Assembly: GCA_963704155.1 (NCBI GenBank) | Contig: CAVPHF010000002.1 | Location: 62,001 to 126,000 of the forward strand | Length of the DNA stretch: 64,000 nucleotides | Direction: 5' to 3' | From: Thiohalocapsa sp963704155 | GTDB lineage: Bacteria; Pseudomonadota; Gammaproteobacteria; Chromatiales; Chromatiaceae | Shown: positions 35,168 through 44,059 of the stretch, piece after piece | Layout: every line of letters starts with the position of its first letter | Position numbering within the stretch: position 1 is the first letter of the stretch | Notes under the pieces: generated by a model | Databases searched by the model: none | What the model saw: the letters and a program-made list of their open reading frames with translations, nothing else | Told to the model about the DNA's origin: nothing | Translations under genes and position numbers: made by a program

Positions 35168-35893
35168 TCACAGCCGGAAGTGTTCTCCGAGATAGACCGA
35201 GCGCACCCGTGCATTCTGAAGCAGCGCCGAGGGCGCCCCTTCCGCGATGACCTTACCTTCACTGATGATGTATGCGCGGTCGCAAATGTCCAGGGTCTCG
35301 CGCACATTGTGGTCGGTGATCAGCACGCCGATGCCGCGTGAACGCAGGTGGCCGATGATGGACTTGATGTCGCCGACCGCAATGGGATCGACACCCGCGA
35401 AGGGCTCATCGAGCAGCATGACCTTCGGCTCGACCGCCAGCGCGCGGGCGATCTCCAATCGGCGGCGTTCCCCGCCGGACAGACTCAGCGCCAGCGAGTC
35501 TGCCACATGACCGATGCCGAGTTCGTCGAGCAGCTCGTCGCAGCGTTGCCGCTTCTCTGAACGGCCGAGATCGCGGCGGGTCTCCAGTACCGCCATCAGA
35601 TTCTCGCGCGCGTCGAGCTTGCGGAACACAGAGGGCTCCTGCGCCAGATAGCTCAGGCCACGCCGCGCGCGGGCGTGCATCGGCCGGAGTGTAATGTCCT
35701 CGCCGTCGAGCGCAATGTATCCGGCATCGGCCACGATCAGACCGACGATCATGTAGAAACTGGTCGTCTTGCCGGCGCCGTTGGGGCCGAGCAGCCCGAC
35801 CACATCGCCGGCATCCACGGTGAGACTGACGCCATCGACGACGCGCCGGCGCCGATAGGTCTTGGCCAGCCCGTCGGCGACCAGAGTGGTCAT
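35168..35893 (-). CDS. lptB: LPS export ABC ATPase LptB
   Basis: A 241-residue ATPase that powers LPS extraction from the inner membrane with LptFG (not in this window). It has Walker A GPNGAGKTT, Q-loop YLAQEPSVFRKL, signature LSGGERRR, Walker B MLLDEPFAGVDP and H-loop ITDHNVRET. Its start overlaps the lptA stop by four bases. Confidence 0.95.
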   Translation of the reverse strand: MTTLVADGLAKTYRRRRVVDGVSLTVDAGDVVGLLGPNGAGKTTSFYMIVGLIVADAGYIALDGEDITLRPMHARARRGLSYLAQEPSVFRKLDARENLMAVLETRRDLGRSEKRQRCDELLDELGIGHVADSLALSLSGGERRRLEIARALAVEPKVMLLDEPFAGVDPIAVGDIKSIIGHLRSRGIGVLITDHNVRETLDICDRAYIISEGKVIAEGAPSALLQNARVRSVYLGEHFRL

Positions 35894-36438
35894 TGTTCCT
35901 GCGGCTCGATACGGATCTTCACGCGCTCGCGGCCCTGGGCGCTGGTGCCGGCGGTGACGCGCTCGGTTATTCGGTTGTAGACGATGCGGTCGCTGGCGAA
36001 GCGGTCTTCGCCCTGGGTCAGCTCGGCATCGTCGATCAGCGTGAGTTCGTCGCGATCGGCCTCGTATTCCATCCGCAAGGCACGGCCTTTGACCTCATCC
36101 GGATCGTCATCCATCTGCTGCCGGTAGCGCGCGGGTTGGCCGACGGCGATGATCTTGCGCGGCTGGCGGTCTGGCTTGTGATGCACCAGCACCTCATCCG
36201 CATAGATGCGCATACTGCCTTGCTCTACCTCGACATTGCCGATGTAGAGGCTGATCGACTGCTTGTCGTCCAGCTCGGCCGCGTCGGCCTCGATATACAG
36301 CGGCTGCTGTTCGTCGCCCTCCAGCGCTTGCAGCGACGAGGCGTAGGCGAGCATGACTGCCAATAGCCAGAACCGCAACCAGCCTCGCAGCCGGCGTTGC
36401 GACAGGCTGCGGTTATCGAAAATCGACGTCATAAGCAT
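35890..36438 (-). CDS. lptA: LPS transport periplasmic protein LptA
   Basis: A 182-residue periplasmic bridge protein with a signal peptide (cleavage near SLQALE) and the OstA/LptA beta-jellyroll (LYIEADAAELDDKQ; IYADEVLVHHKP; ALRMEYEADRDELTL). The start at 36438 or 36432 (ATG) is preferred; a GTG at 36456 is also open. It lies between lptC and lptB in the standard operon. Confidence 0.92.
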   Translation of the reverse strand: MLMTSIFDNRSLSQRRLRGWLRFWLLAVMLAYASSLQALEGDEQQPLYIEADAAELDDKQSISLYIGNVEVEQGSMRIYADEVLVHHKPDRQPRKIIAVGQPARYRQQMDDDPDEVKGRALRMEYEADRDELTLIDDAELTQGEDRFASDRIVYNRITERVTAGTSAQGRERVKIRIEPQEQ

Positions 36439-36474
36439 TCTCACGGGCTGTCTCACAGGCGGCTCGGGCGCTCA

Positions 36475-37083
36475 TTAGGGTGAACTCTCAGTCGCGGGTG
36501 CCACCTTGGGCTCGACCACATCCAACAGCGCCCTGGTGCGGCCGAAGAAGCGCACCCGCAGGTCCTCGCCGAACCACGCCTGCATGCCGTGCACGGCTGT
36601 GATCCAGTCTTCGCCGCTCTCGATCTCGACAAAGCGCTCCGTCTCGGCGTAATCGTTGTCCGGCAGCAGCAACATCGCGCTGGTCGTCATGACCACCGGC
36701 TCGATGCCGGTCGCACGCGCCCGTTCGGCGCGCACCGCACCTTGCAACAACACCTCGTTTCCGCCTGCAAGCACCCAGCCCTGCTCGGCGCTCAGATGCC
36801 AGGGCGGCGCGTTGTCCTCGAGCAGCACCAGCCGCGGCGTTGCGAGTTCGCTGCTGTCGTCGTCGGCGAAGTGTCGCAGCCGCGGCGTTGCGAGCCGACG
36901 TTGCGGTCTGCCGAGCGCATCCATGGTCAGCGCCGTCAGATCGTCGACGATGTAATCCGGCGCGCGCTCGGACCTCGGCACAGGAACCGACGTCGGCGGC
37001 GCCGAAGACCGGTACCACCAGGCCGCCAGGCCCGCGGCGGCAAGCAGCACGCCGATAAGGAACTCACGCCGGTTCGGCAACAC
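36475..37083 (-). CDS. lptC: LPS export protein LptC
   Basis: A 202-residue bitopic protein: one N-terminal transmembrane helix (about 8-24) and a periplasmic LptC domain (APDYIVDDLTALTMDALGRPQ; ERFVEIESGEDWITAVHGMQAW). It hands LPS from LptBFG to LptA. It follows kdsC by 33 bases. A Gly/Ala-rich helix and a short Pro/Ser linker precede the domain. Confidence 0.92.
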   Translation of the reverse strand: MLPNRREFLIGVLLAAAGLAAWWYRSSAPPTSVPVPRSERAPDYIVDDLTALTMDALGRPQRRLATPRLRHFADDDSSELATPRLVLLEDNAPPWHLSAEQGWVLAGGNEVLLQGAVRAERARATGIEPVVMTTSAMLLLPDNDYAETERFVEIESGEDWITAVHGMQAWFGEDLRVRFFGRTRALLDVVEPKVAPATESSP

Positions 37084-37116
37084 GCCCGTGTCTCGCCGAC
37101 ATCATCGCACGACCGG

Positions 37117-37638
37117 TCACAAGTAGGCCGCGAGCATCGCATCGAGTTTGCCCTGGGCGCGCAGGATCAGCTCGCAGACATCGCGCGCGGCGCCGCGCCC
37201 GCCGGCATGATTGGTCCGCCAATGTGCATGCTCGAGCACCAGCGGATGCGCGTCGGCGACGGCGATGGCGAAGCCGACTCGGCGCATCACCGGTAGGTCG
37301 ACGACATCGTCGCCGACATAGGCGACCTGGCTGTCGTCGACCGCCAGCGCCGCCTTCAGTTGCTCGTATGCCGGCAGCTTGTCGCGGCAGCCCTGGTGCA
37401 AGTGTTCGATGCCGAGACTCTGCATGCGGATGCGAACCACCTCCGAGCGGCGGCCGGTGATGATGGCGATGGTGACCCCGCTATCTCGCAGCATGACCAT
37501 CCCGTGGCCGTCGCGGGAGTTGAAGGCCTTGTACTCCTGACCGTCGTCTCCCAGGAACAGGCTACCGTCGGTCAGCACCCCATCGACGTCGAAGATGACG
37601 ACCTTGATCGGCCTGGCAAGTTCAACCGGGTCATGCAT
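37117..37638 (-). CDS. kdsC: KDO 8-phosphate phosphatase KdsC
   Basis: A 173-residue HAD phosphatase that releases KDO from its 8-phosphate for LPS core synthesis. Motif I is FDVDGVLTDG with both Asp residues, motif II is IITGR, the Lys lies in GCRDKLPAY and motif IV is YVGDDVVDLPVM. It is the first gene of the kdsC-lptC-lptA-lptB unit. The arabinose-5-phosphate isomerase gene (kdsD), often next to it, is absent; the divergent neighbour is a DUF72-like gene. Confidence 0.94.
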   Translation of the reverse strand: MHDPVELARPIKVVIFDVDGVLTDGSLFLGDDGQEYKAFNSRDGHGMVMLRDSGVTIAIITGRRSEVVRIRMQSLGIEHLHQGCRDKLPAYEQLKAALAVDDSQVAYVGDDVVDLPVMRRVGFAIAVADAHPLVLEHAHWRTNHAGGRGAARDVCELILRAQGKLDAMLAAYL

Positions 37639-37926
37639 CGCTTCATCCCCCCCTGTTGTGCGTCGATCGATCTGTGGTGGACCCGCGCCGGGCAGGATCC
37701 CCGCCAGGTCCAGTCGTACGAGCGACTGGGCGAGAAGGAACAGCGACAGCCTTCACTCGGTCGGAACAACCGCCGATGCCTTGCTGATCTCTGGCCGACA
37801 ATGACCGAGGAATTCAGTATCCGCTCGCCGCGGTATGATACCTCGACCTCACCGGCGAGCCAGCAGACCTGCGCCATCGGCGACACCCGCCTGTCAACAT
37901 CCACGCACGGTATCGAGCACAGCAGT

Positions 37927-38475
37927 ATGGCGCAGACAATCGATGTCGCCCCGGAGGGATGGTGGGCCTTGGCGGCCGCCGACAGCTTCTTTCCGGAGGA
38001 TCTACCGGCTGACTGGCGGCTGACATACTATGCCAACACCTTCAATGCCGTGCTGATCCCCGCTTCATACTGGACCGCCGTGCCGGCACGGACACTGGCC
38101 GATTGGCGAGCCGATGTCCATCCGGGCTTTCGTTTTTACCTCGAGCGGCCCGGGCAAACGAGGCAGCATCAACTCGATCGCGCCGCCGACGCACTCGGGG
38201 ACAGCCTGGCCGCGTTCGTTGCCATGCCCCCGGCGTCCGACCCGGAAGCGGCCGCGGCGCTGCTAGACCCGAAAACACCCAGCGAGCAGCGGCGTATCGG
38301 ATCGGCGCTTCGCTGTCCCAGCGCGCTGAATGGCGACCTGCGCGGCGCGCGCGACTGGCTGCTTGCGCGGATAGCCGTCGCGCCTGGAGACCCTTGGTTC
38401 CTGATCCTTCGACAACCGACTGCCCAAGAACTGCAAGGCTGGCGCGACCTGCTCGTGCTGATGGGGCTGACTTGA
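37927..38475 (+). CDS. DUF72-like (YecE family) protein, short form
   Basis: A 182-residue protein. Its N-terminal half (FFPEDLPADWRLTYYANTFNAVLIPASYW, then GFRFYLERPG) follows the start of DUF72/YecE TIM-barrel proteins. The total length is clearly below the usual 240-280 residues, and the family opening (GTSGW) is absent. The second half is not obviously DUF72. The function is unknown. ATG 37927 is used, with 37801 as a possible longer start. The 288 bases between it and kdsC should hold both promoters. Confidence 0.6.
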   Translation: MAQTIDVAPEGWWALAAADSFFPEDLPADWRLTYYANTFNAVLIPASYWTAVPARTLADWRADVHPGFRFYLERPGQTRQHQLDRAADALGDSLAAFVAMPPASDPEAAAALLDPKTPSEQRRIGSALRCPSALNGDLRGARDWLLARIAVAPGDPWFLILRQPTAQELQGWRDLLVLMGLT

Positions 38476-38659
38476 CGGCGCCAGGCAGCCATCGGCAGCA
38501 CGCGGGCGCCGCTCGGCTTGACGGTCGACAGCCGCGAATCGACAATGTGGCGTTCTTGTCCTGTCCACGCCACCGGCTCTGCAGGGCCGCGATCGCCAGC
38601 CAAAGGGCCAGCATCCACGGCCGACACCGCACCACGGCCGAGAAACCGGCCCGCACTCA

Positions 38660-39577
38660 ATGAATCCCGAACCTATGAATACCGGGGCGCGCAGACCAAC
38701 GCCGGAGCCCGAATTCGAGCCAGCGTCCGATCCAGGCGTCGAGCCGCTGGTCAAGATCAGGGCGCTGCGCTTCTCGCGTCAGGGACGTCGCATTCTCGAC
38801 GACGTCGATTTGGACATCGCGCGCGGCAAGGTCACCGCGATCATGGGACCTTCCGGTACCGGCAAGACGACGCTGCTGAAGCTGATCAGCGGCCAGCTGA
38901 CGCCGGACGCCGGATCGGTGATGGTCGACGGGCTGGATGTGCACCGGCTGAGCCGCAGAGACCTGTATCGGCTGCGCACCCGGATGGGGATGCTGTTTCA
39001 AAGCGGTGCCCTGCTGACCGATCTCAATGTGTTCGAAAACGTCGCCTATCCGCTGCGCGAGCACGCCCGGCTTCCGGAATCCCTGCTGCACAAGCTGGTC
39101 ATGATGAAACTGGAGGCGGTGGGCCTGCGCGGCGCCGCCGAGCTGATGCCGAGCCAGCTGTCGGGCGGCATGGCGCGGCGCGTGGCGCTGGCGCGCGCCG
39201 TGGCGCTCGACCCGATGATGATCATGTACGACGAGCCTTTCACCGGTCAGGATCCGATCTCAATGGGGGTCCTGGTGTCTCTGATACGCGACCTGAACGA
39301 CGCCAGCCAACTGACCAGCATCGTCGTGTCGCACGACGTCCGCGAGACCTCCAGCATCGCCGATTACATCTATATCATTGCCAATGGAAGGGTCATGTGT
39401 CAGGGCACGCCGCGGCAGGTGGCTGCCGAGCGCTCGGAGTGGGTGCGCCAGTTCATGGATGGGCTGCCGGACGGACCGGTCCATTTCCACTATCCGTCGG
39501 CACCGCTCGCGCAGGACCTGCTCGGCGTTATGACGGAAGCCAGTGGCGGAGCCGGAGAAAATGGCCGAGCACCATGA
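38660..39577 (+). CDS. mlaF: Phospholipid transport ATPase MlaF
   Basis: A 305-residue ATPase of the Mla complex, which keeps outer-membrane lipid asymmetry. An unstructured Pro/Glu-rich leader of about 30 residues precedes the ABC domain. It has Walker A GPSGTGKTT, Q-loop LFQSGALLTDL, signature LSGGMARR, Walker B MIMYDEPFTGQDP and H-loop VVSHDVRE. The start at 38660 or 38675 cannot be decided. It overlaps mlaE by four bases. Confidence 0.93.
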   Translation: MNPEPMNTGARRPTPEPEFEPASDPGVEPLVKIRALRFSRQGRRILDDVDLDIARGKVTAIMGPSGTGKTTLLKLISGQLTPDAGSVMVDGLDVHRLSRRDLYRLRTRMGMLFQSGALLTDLNVFENVAYPLREHARLPESLLHKLVMMKLEAVGLRGAAELMPSQLSGGMARRVALARAVALDPMMIMYDEPFTGQDPISMGVLVSLIRDLNDASQLTSIVVSHDVRETSSIADYIYIIANGRVMCQGTPRQVAAERSEWVRQFMDGLPDGPVHFHYPSAPLAQDLLGVMTEASGGAGENGRAP

Positions 39578-40353
39578 TTGACGCACTCGCCAAACTCGGC
39601 CGCGCGGGCCTTGCGGCCGTGGCAAGCCTAGGCCGTGCCCATGTCCTGCTGCTCGGCATCCTCGGTGGCACGCCCGCGCTGCTGATGCGGCCGCGGCTGT
39701 TGGTCGCCCAACTGTTCGGCGTCGGTGTCCTGTCGCTGCTGATCATCCTGGTCTCAGGGCTGTTCGTCGGCATGGTGCTCGGACTGCAGGGCTACTATGT
39801 GCTCTCGCAGTTCGGCGCCGCGGAATCGCTCGGCGTCATGGTTTCGGCGTCGCTGGTCCGCGAACTCGGTCCGGTGGTGACCGCGTTGCTGGTTGCTGGA
39901 CGCGCCGGCTCGGCACTGACCGCCGAGATTGGGCTGATGAAGGCGACGGAGCAGCTCTCCGGACTCGAAATGATGGCGATCGACCCGATCAAGCGTATCC
40001 TCACCCCGCGCTTCTTTGGTGGGCTCATTTCCATGCCGTTGCTGGCGGCGATGTTCAGTGCCGTCGGCATCATCGGTGGCTACTTCGTCGGTGTTGGACT
40101 GCTCGGCGTTGACGATGGCGCCTTTTGGAGCCAGATGCAGTCCAAGATCGATTTCCATGAAGACCTGGTCAATGGCGTCATCAAGAGCGTCGTGTTCGGT
40201 CTGGTGGTGACCTGGATCGCGCTGTATCAGGGCTACGATGCGACGCCGACCTCGGCCGGCGTCAGCCGCGCCACGACGCGCACCGTGGTGCATTCGGCAC
40301 TTGCAGTGCTGGGCCTCGATTTTGTTCTCACCGCACTGATGTTTGGAGACTAG
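39574..40353 (+). CDS. mlaE: Phospholipid transport permease MlaE
   Basis: A 259-residue inner-membrane permease with 5-6 helices. Conserved family segments are present: GLFVGMVLGLQGYYVLSQFG, LVRELGPVVTALLVAGRAGSA and AEIGLMKATEQL. The ATG at 39574 overlaps the mlaF stop (ATGA), so the much longer open frame starting upstream is not used. It is followed by mlaD after two bases. Confidence 0.93.
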   Translation: MIDALAKLGRAGLAAVASLGRAHVLLLGILGGTPALLMRPRLLVAQLFGVGVLSLLIILVSGLFVGMVLGLQGYYVLSQFGAAESLGVMVSASLVRELGPVVTALLVAGRAGSALTAEIGLMKATEQLSGLEMMAIDPIKRILTPRFFGGLISMPLLAAMFSAVGIIGGYFVGVGLLGVDDGAFWSQMQSKIDFHEDLVNGVIKSVVFGLVVTWIALYQGYDATPTSAGVSRATTRTVVHSALAVLGLDFVLTALMFGD

Positions 40354-40355
40354 GC

Positions 40356-40826
40356 ATGGCGAAGATGCGCATGGTGGAGATCATGGTCGGCGCCTTCATG
40401 GCCCTCGGCTTTGTCGCACTGTTCTTTCTGGCGATGAAGGTGAGTAACCTGAGCGCGGCGGCAAGCGGGGACGGCTACACGATCGCTGCGCGGTTCGACA
40501 ATATCGGCAGCCTCAAGGTCCGCTCACCGGTGAGTATGGCCGGCGTGCGGGTCGGCCGCGTCGAGGCGATTCGGTACGATCAGGACAGCTACCAGGCAGT
40601 CGTCAGCATGCGCATCGGGCAGGAGTACGATCGTATCCCGAGCGACACCTTCGCCAACATCTACACGGCAGGACTGCTAGGGGAGCAATACATCGGGCTG
40701 GATGTCGGCGGCAGCCCCGACGTGCTGCGCGACGGTGACCAGATCGAACACACCCAATCGGCACTCGTGCTCGAGCAAATGATTGGTCGTTTCTTATTCA
40801 GCAAGGCTGAGGAGGGTTCTGAATGA
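40356..40826 (+). CDS. mlaD: Phospholipid-binding MCE protein MlaD
   Basis: A 156-residue protein with one N-terminal transmembrane helix and a single MCE domain (FDNIGSLKVRSPVSMAGVRVGRVEAI). It forms a hexameric periplasmic ring on MlaE in relatives. The TAGLLGEQYIGLDVG segment is the conserved hydrophobic pore part. It overlaps mlaC by four bases. Confidence 0.93.
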   Translation: MAKMRMVEIMVGAFMALGFVALFFLAMKVSNLSAAASGDGYTIAARFDNIGSLKVRSPVSMAGVRVGRVEAIRYDQDSYQAVVSMRIGQEYDRIPSDTFANIYTAGLLGEQYIGLDVGGSPDVLRDGDQIEHTQSALVLEQMIGRFLFSKAEEGSE

Positions 40827-41458
40827 CGGCTCGCACTTATCGGATCGAACGCTGCGTTCTGGCGGCAATGGTTGGCGTCATGCTGCTCGCCATCACGCCC
40901 TTCGCGGCCGCGCGGGCGGACGATTCCGCGACGCGGCTAGTCGAGCGCACCGCCGAAGACATGCTGAGAACGCTGGAGACCAAGCGCGCGCAGATCGACG
41001 CCAACCCGCAACTGATCTACCAGCTAGTGGGCAACAAGCTCGCGCCGCACTTCGACTTCGACATGATCACTCGATCCACGGTCGGCAAGGACTGGAACAA
41101 GGCATCCGCATCGCAGAAACAGGCGCTGACCGAAGCCTTTCGCGAGACGCTGGTTCGCACCTACGGTAAGGCCCTGCTGAGATATTCGGGCCAGGAGGTG
41201 GTTTATCAGTCCGCCAAGCCGGGCACACGCGCCGACACGGTCGTGGTCCCTACCCAGGTGCGTGCGCCTGGCGCCACGCCGATTCCAATCGACTACCGCA
41301 TGTATAAGAAAGGCGGCAGCTGGAAGGTCTACGACCTGGTGATCGACAATGTCAGCATGATCTCCAGCTACCGTGGCCAATTCCGCTCCACGATCGGGCG
41401 CTCGGGCATCGGCGGCCTGATTGAGGAACTGGAGACGAAGAACTCGCGCGGGGCATGA
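40823..41458 (+). CDS. mlaC: Periplasmic phospholipid shuttle MlaC
   Basis: A 211-residue protein with a signal peptide (cleavage near AARADD) and the MlaC/Ttg2D fold (LAPHFDFDMITRSTVGKDW; KKGGSWKVYDLVIDNVSMISSYR). It ferries phospholipid between the MlaA-porin complex and MlaD. The mlaA gene is not in the window. It overlaps mlaB by four bases. Confidence 0.93.
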   Translation: MTARTYRIERCVLAAMVGVMLLAITPFAAARADDSATRLVERTAEDMLRTLETKRAQIDANPQLIYQLVGNKLAPHFDFDMITRSTVGKDWNKASASQKQALTEAFRETLVRTYGKALLRYSGQEVVYQSAKPGTRADTVVVPTQVRAPGATPIPIDYRMYKKGGSWKVYDLVIDNVSMISSYRGQFRSTIGRSGIGGLIEELETKNSRGA

Positions 41459-41829
41459 GCAGTTCCAGCATCAAGGCGCTAAAGCCCCGCCACTGGCGCC
41501 TTAGCGGCCCGCTGACGTTGGACAGAGTGGCCGCGCTGGCGGCCGAGGGCAAACGCCTCGCCGCCGCTGCCGAGAAGGCGGCACCGCGCAGTGGCTCCGC
41601 CGATGTCCTGGTCGACCTGGCCGCCGTCACCAAAGGCAGCAGTGCCGGCGTTGCGCTGCTGCTTGAGCTGCAGCAGCAGGTCGGTCAAGCGGGGGGGCAG
41701 CTGCGCTGGTGCAACGTCCCCGAGGCGCTGTCGCGGATCGCGGAGTTCTCCAACGTCGATGGCCTGCTGGGCTTAGGCTCGAACCCCTCCAGCGCGAGCG
41801 ATCTAGCACATCCGCCAACGCGTCCATGA
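41455..41829 (+). CDS. mlaB: STAS-domain protein MlaB
   Basis: A 124-residue cytoplasmic STAS protein that stabilises MlaF. It is longer than E. coli MlaB (97) through an Ala/Lys-rich insert after the first strand. The conserved helix start after the central strand (LAAVTKGSSAGVALLLEL) has the Ser/Gly cap. It ends the mla operon; murA follows after 70 bases with no bolA/ibaG gene between. Confidence 0.85.
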   Translation: MSSSSIKALKPRHWRLSGPLTLDRVAALAAEGKRLAAAAEKAAPRSGSADVLVDLAAVTKGSSAGVALLLELQQQVGQAGGQLRWCNVPEALSRIAEFSNVDGLLGLGSNPSSASDLAHPPTRP

Positions 41830-41899
41830 CCTAGGTGCCGCCGATGCCTGGCTGGACCAAGCGTCTTACCGGTCGCTCGAACCATCACCAAGATAGTCA

Positions 41900-43159
41900 A
41901 TGGATAAGATACTGATCACCGGGGGCAAACGCCTCGACGGTGAGGTCCGGGCCTCTGGTGCCAAGAACGCGGCCTTGCCCATACTGGCCGCAACGCTGCT
42001 CGCCGAGGGCGAATCGGTGCTCGCCAACGTGCCGCACCTTCGCGATATCACCACGACCATGGAGCTGCTCGGACGCATGGGCGTCGTCCTGACCGTGGAC
42101 GAACGTATGCGCGTGCACGCCGACGCTACGCACGTGGACCGTTGCGAGGCCCCCTACGACCTGGTCAAGACCATGCGCGCATCCATCCTGGTGCTGGGAC
42201 CGCTGCTCGCGCGCTTCGGCGAGGCGTCCGTCTCGCTGCCGGGCGGATGCGCGATCGGCGCACGGCCGGTGAACCTGCACATCGATGGCATGCGCGCAAT
42301 GGGTGCCGAGATCAGCGTCGAGAACGGCTATATCCATGCCCGCGCCGAGCGGCTGCGCGGCGCCCACTACATGATGGATGTCGTCACGGTCACCGGCACC
42401 GAGAATCTGATCATGGCCGCGGCACTGGCGGACGGACGCACCGTGCTCGAAAATGCCGCACGCGAGCCGGAGGTCGCGGACCTGGCAAGTTTCCTCAACG
42501 GCATGGGCGCGCGCATCGCGGGGGCCGGCACCGACACCATCGTCATCGACGGCGTCGACCGCTTGCACGGCTGCGAATTCAGCGTGCTGCCGGACCGCAT
42601 CGAGACCGGCACCTATCTGGTCGCTGCCGCCATGACCGGCGGGCGAGTGCGGGTGCGCAAGACCCGCGCCGACCTACTCGACGCGGTGCTCGCAAAATTG
42701 CGTGAGTGCGGCGCACGGATCGAGACGGGCGAGGATTGGATTGAACTCGACATGCAGGGCAAGCGTCCGCGCGCCGTCAACATACATACCGCGCCGCACC
42801 CGGCTTTTCCGACCGACATGCAGGCGCAGTTCTGCGCCCTAAACAGCATTGCCGAGGGCGTCGCAACGGTCACTGAAACCGTGTTCGAAAACCGCTTCAT
42901 GCATGCGCTGGAGATGCAGCGCATGGGCGCGGATATTCAGATCGAGGGCAACGTCGCCATCTGCCGCGGCGTCGAGCGCCTGACCGCGGCACCGGTCATG
43001 GCAACGGACTTACGCGCGTCGGCCAGCCTGGTGCTAGCGGGATTGGTCGCCGACGGCGAGACCCTAATCGATCGCATCTATCACATCGACCGCGGTTACG
43101 ACAACATCGAGGAGAAGTTCGCCGCGCTCGGGGCCATGATCCGGCGGGTGCATGCGTGA
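41900..43159 (+). CDS. murA: UDP-N-acetylglucosamine 1-carboxyvinyltransferase
   Basis: Catalyses the first committed step of peptidoglycan synthesis, 419 residues, the standard length. Lys22 (GAKNAALP) and the PEP-adduct Cys117 (PGGCAIGARPV) are present. The C-terminal domain has FPTDMQAQF and the end YDNIEEKFAALGA. Because Cys117 is present, natural fosfomycin resistance by Cys-to-Asp exchange does not apply. It follows mlaB and precedes hisG, a common proteobacterial order. Confidence 0.95.
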   Translation: MDKILITGGKRLDGEVRASGAKNAALPILAATLLAEGESVLANVPHLRDITTTMELLGRMGVVLTVDERMRVHADATHVDRCEAPYDLVKTMRASILVLGPLLARFGEASVSLPGGCAIGARPVNLHIDGMRAMGAEISVENGYIHARAERLRGAHYMMDVVTVTGTENLIMAAALADGRTVLENAAREPEVADLASFLNGMGARIAGAGTDTIVIDGVDRLHGCEFSVLPDRIETGTYLVAAAMTGGRVRVRKTRADLLDAVLAKLRECGARIETGEDWIELDMQGKRPRAVNIHTAPHPAFPTDMQAQFCALNSIAEGVATVTETVFENRFMHALEMQRMGADIQIEGNVAICRGVERLTAAPVMATDLRASASLVLAGLVADGETLIDRIYHIDRGYDNIEEKFAALGAMIRRVHA

Positions 43160-43231
43160 GGGGCTAGTTGCTCGAGGCGAGCCGCTAGGAGTAGACCTGA
43201 GATCTCGACGCGACATCCAAGCGCCTCGCCA

Positions 43232-43262
43232 CTCGAACCTCGAACCTCGAACCTCGAACCTC
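43232..43262. repeat. Heptamer tandem repeat (CTCGAAC)
   Basis: Four perfect copies of CTCGAAC at 43232-43259 plus a partial fifth (CTC), in the short gap between murA and hisG. Slippage could change the copy number. No coding role is visible. Confidence 0.85.
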
Positions 43263-43301
43263 ATTACTTCCGGATCTCTAGCACCTAGCCACTCAATGCT
43301 C

Positions 43302-43973
43302 ATGGCGACCGACCAGACACTGACCATCGCATTATCCAAGGGCCGCATCTTCGAGCAGGCAATGCCGCTGCTGGCGGCGGCCGGCATCCAGGCATTGGAC
43401 GATCCAGAGCGCAGCCGCAAGCTGATTCTCGACACCAACGACCCAAACGTGAAGCTGGTGATCATCCGCGCCAGCGACGTCCCGACCTATGTCCAGTACG
43501 GCGCCGCCGACCTCGGCGTGGCCGGTAAGGATGTGCTGATCGAGCACGGTGGCGAGGGCTTGTACGAACCGCTCGATCTGCGCATTGCCAACTGCAGGAT
43601 GATGGTGGCGGGCAAGCCGGGCGCAGAAGGCCGCGCCGACCGCCGCCGCCTGCGTATCGCGACCAAGTACGTACACTCCGCCGAGCGTTACTTCGCCGCC
43701 AAGGGCAAGCAGGTCGAGATCATCAAGCTGTACGGCTCGATGGAACTGGCGCCTTTAGTGGGCCTGGCCGATCTGATCGTCGACCTGGTCGAGAGCGGCA
43801 ACACGTTGAAGGCCAACGGCCTGGTGCCGCTGGAGCACATCTGCGACATCAGTTCCAGATTGATCGTGAACAAGGCGTCTTGGAAGATGAAGCACGCCTG
43901 GGTCACGACACTGCTTGCGGCACTGCGCGGCGCGGTCGACACGCCGGCGGAACATGAGGCGGAGTCCGTCTAG
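43302..43973 (+). CDS. hisG: ATP phosphoribosyltransferase, short form
   Basis: First enzyme of histidine synthesis, 223 residues. It is the short form, which needs HisZ as regulatory subunit (not in the window). Conserved segments include LTIALSKGRIFEQA, YVQYGAADLGVAGKDVL, IATKYVHSAERYFA and the PRPP loop LADLIVDLVESGNTLKANGL. ATG 43302 gives the usual N-terminus; 43296 is possible. It precedes hisD by 86 bases. Confidence 0.93.
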   Translation: MATDQTLTIALSKGRIFEQAMPLLAAAGIQALDDPERSRKLILDTNDPNVKLVIIRASDVPTYVQYGAADLGVAGKDVLIEHGGEGLYEPLDLRIANCRMMVAGKPGAEGRADRRRLRIATKYVHSAERYFAAKGKQVEIIKLYGSMELAPLVGLADLIVDLVESGNTLKANGLVPLEHICDISSRLIVNKASWKMKHAWVTTLLAALRGAVDTPAEHEAESV

Positions 43974-44059
43974 TCAGACCGCACGACATCGGCGCGCCAC
44001 CTGTCCTATGCTCGTAGGGCGCCGCTCGCTATTTGGAACTTCGTCTCTAGGCTAAAGCA

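Noticed and set aside
39574..40353. Using the 611-residue frame from 38518 as one long protein
   Set aside because: Its first 350 residues are the out-of-frame shadow of mlaF; the MlaE homology begins at the ATG that overlaps the mlaF stop.
43232..43262. CTCGAAC repeats considered as a CRISPR-like array
   Set aside because: The units are seven bases long and adjoin without spacers.
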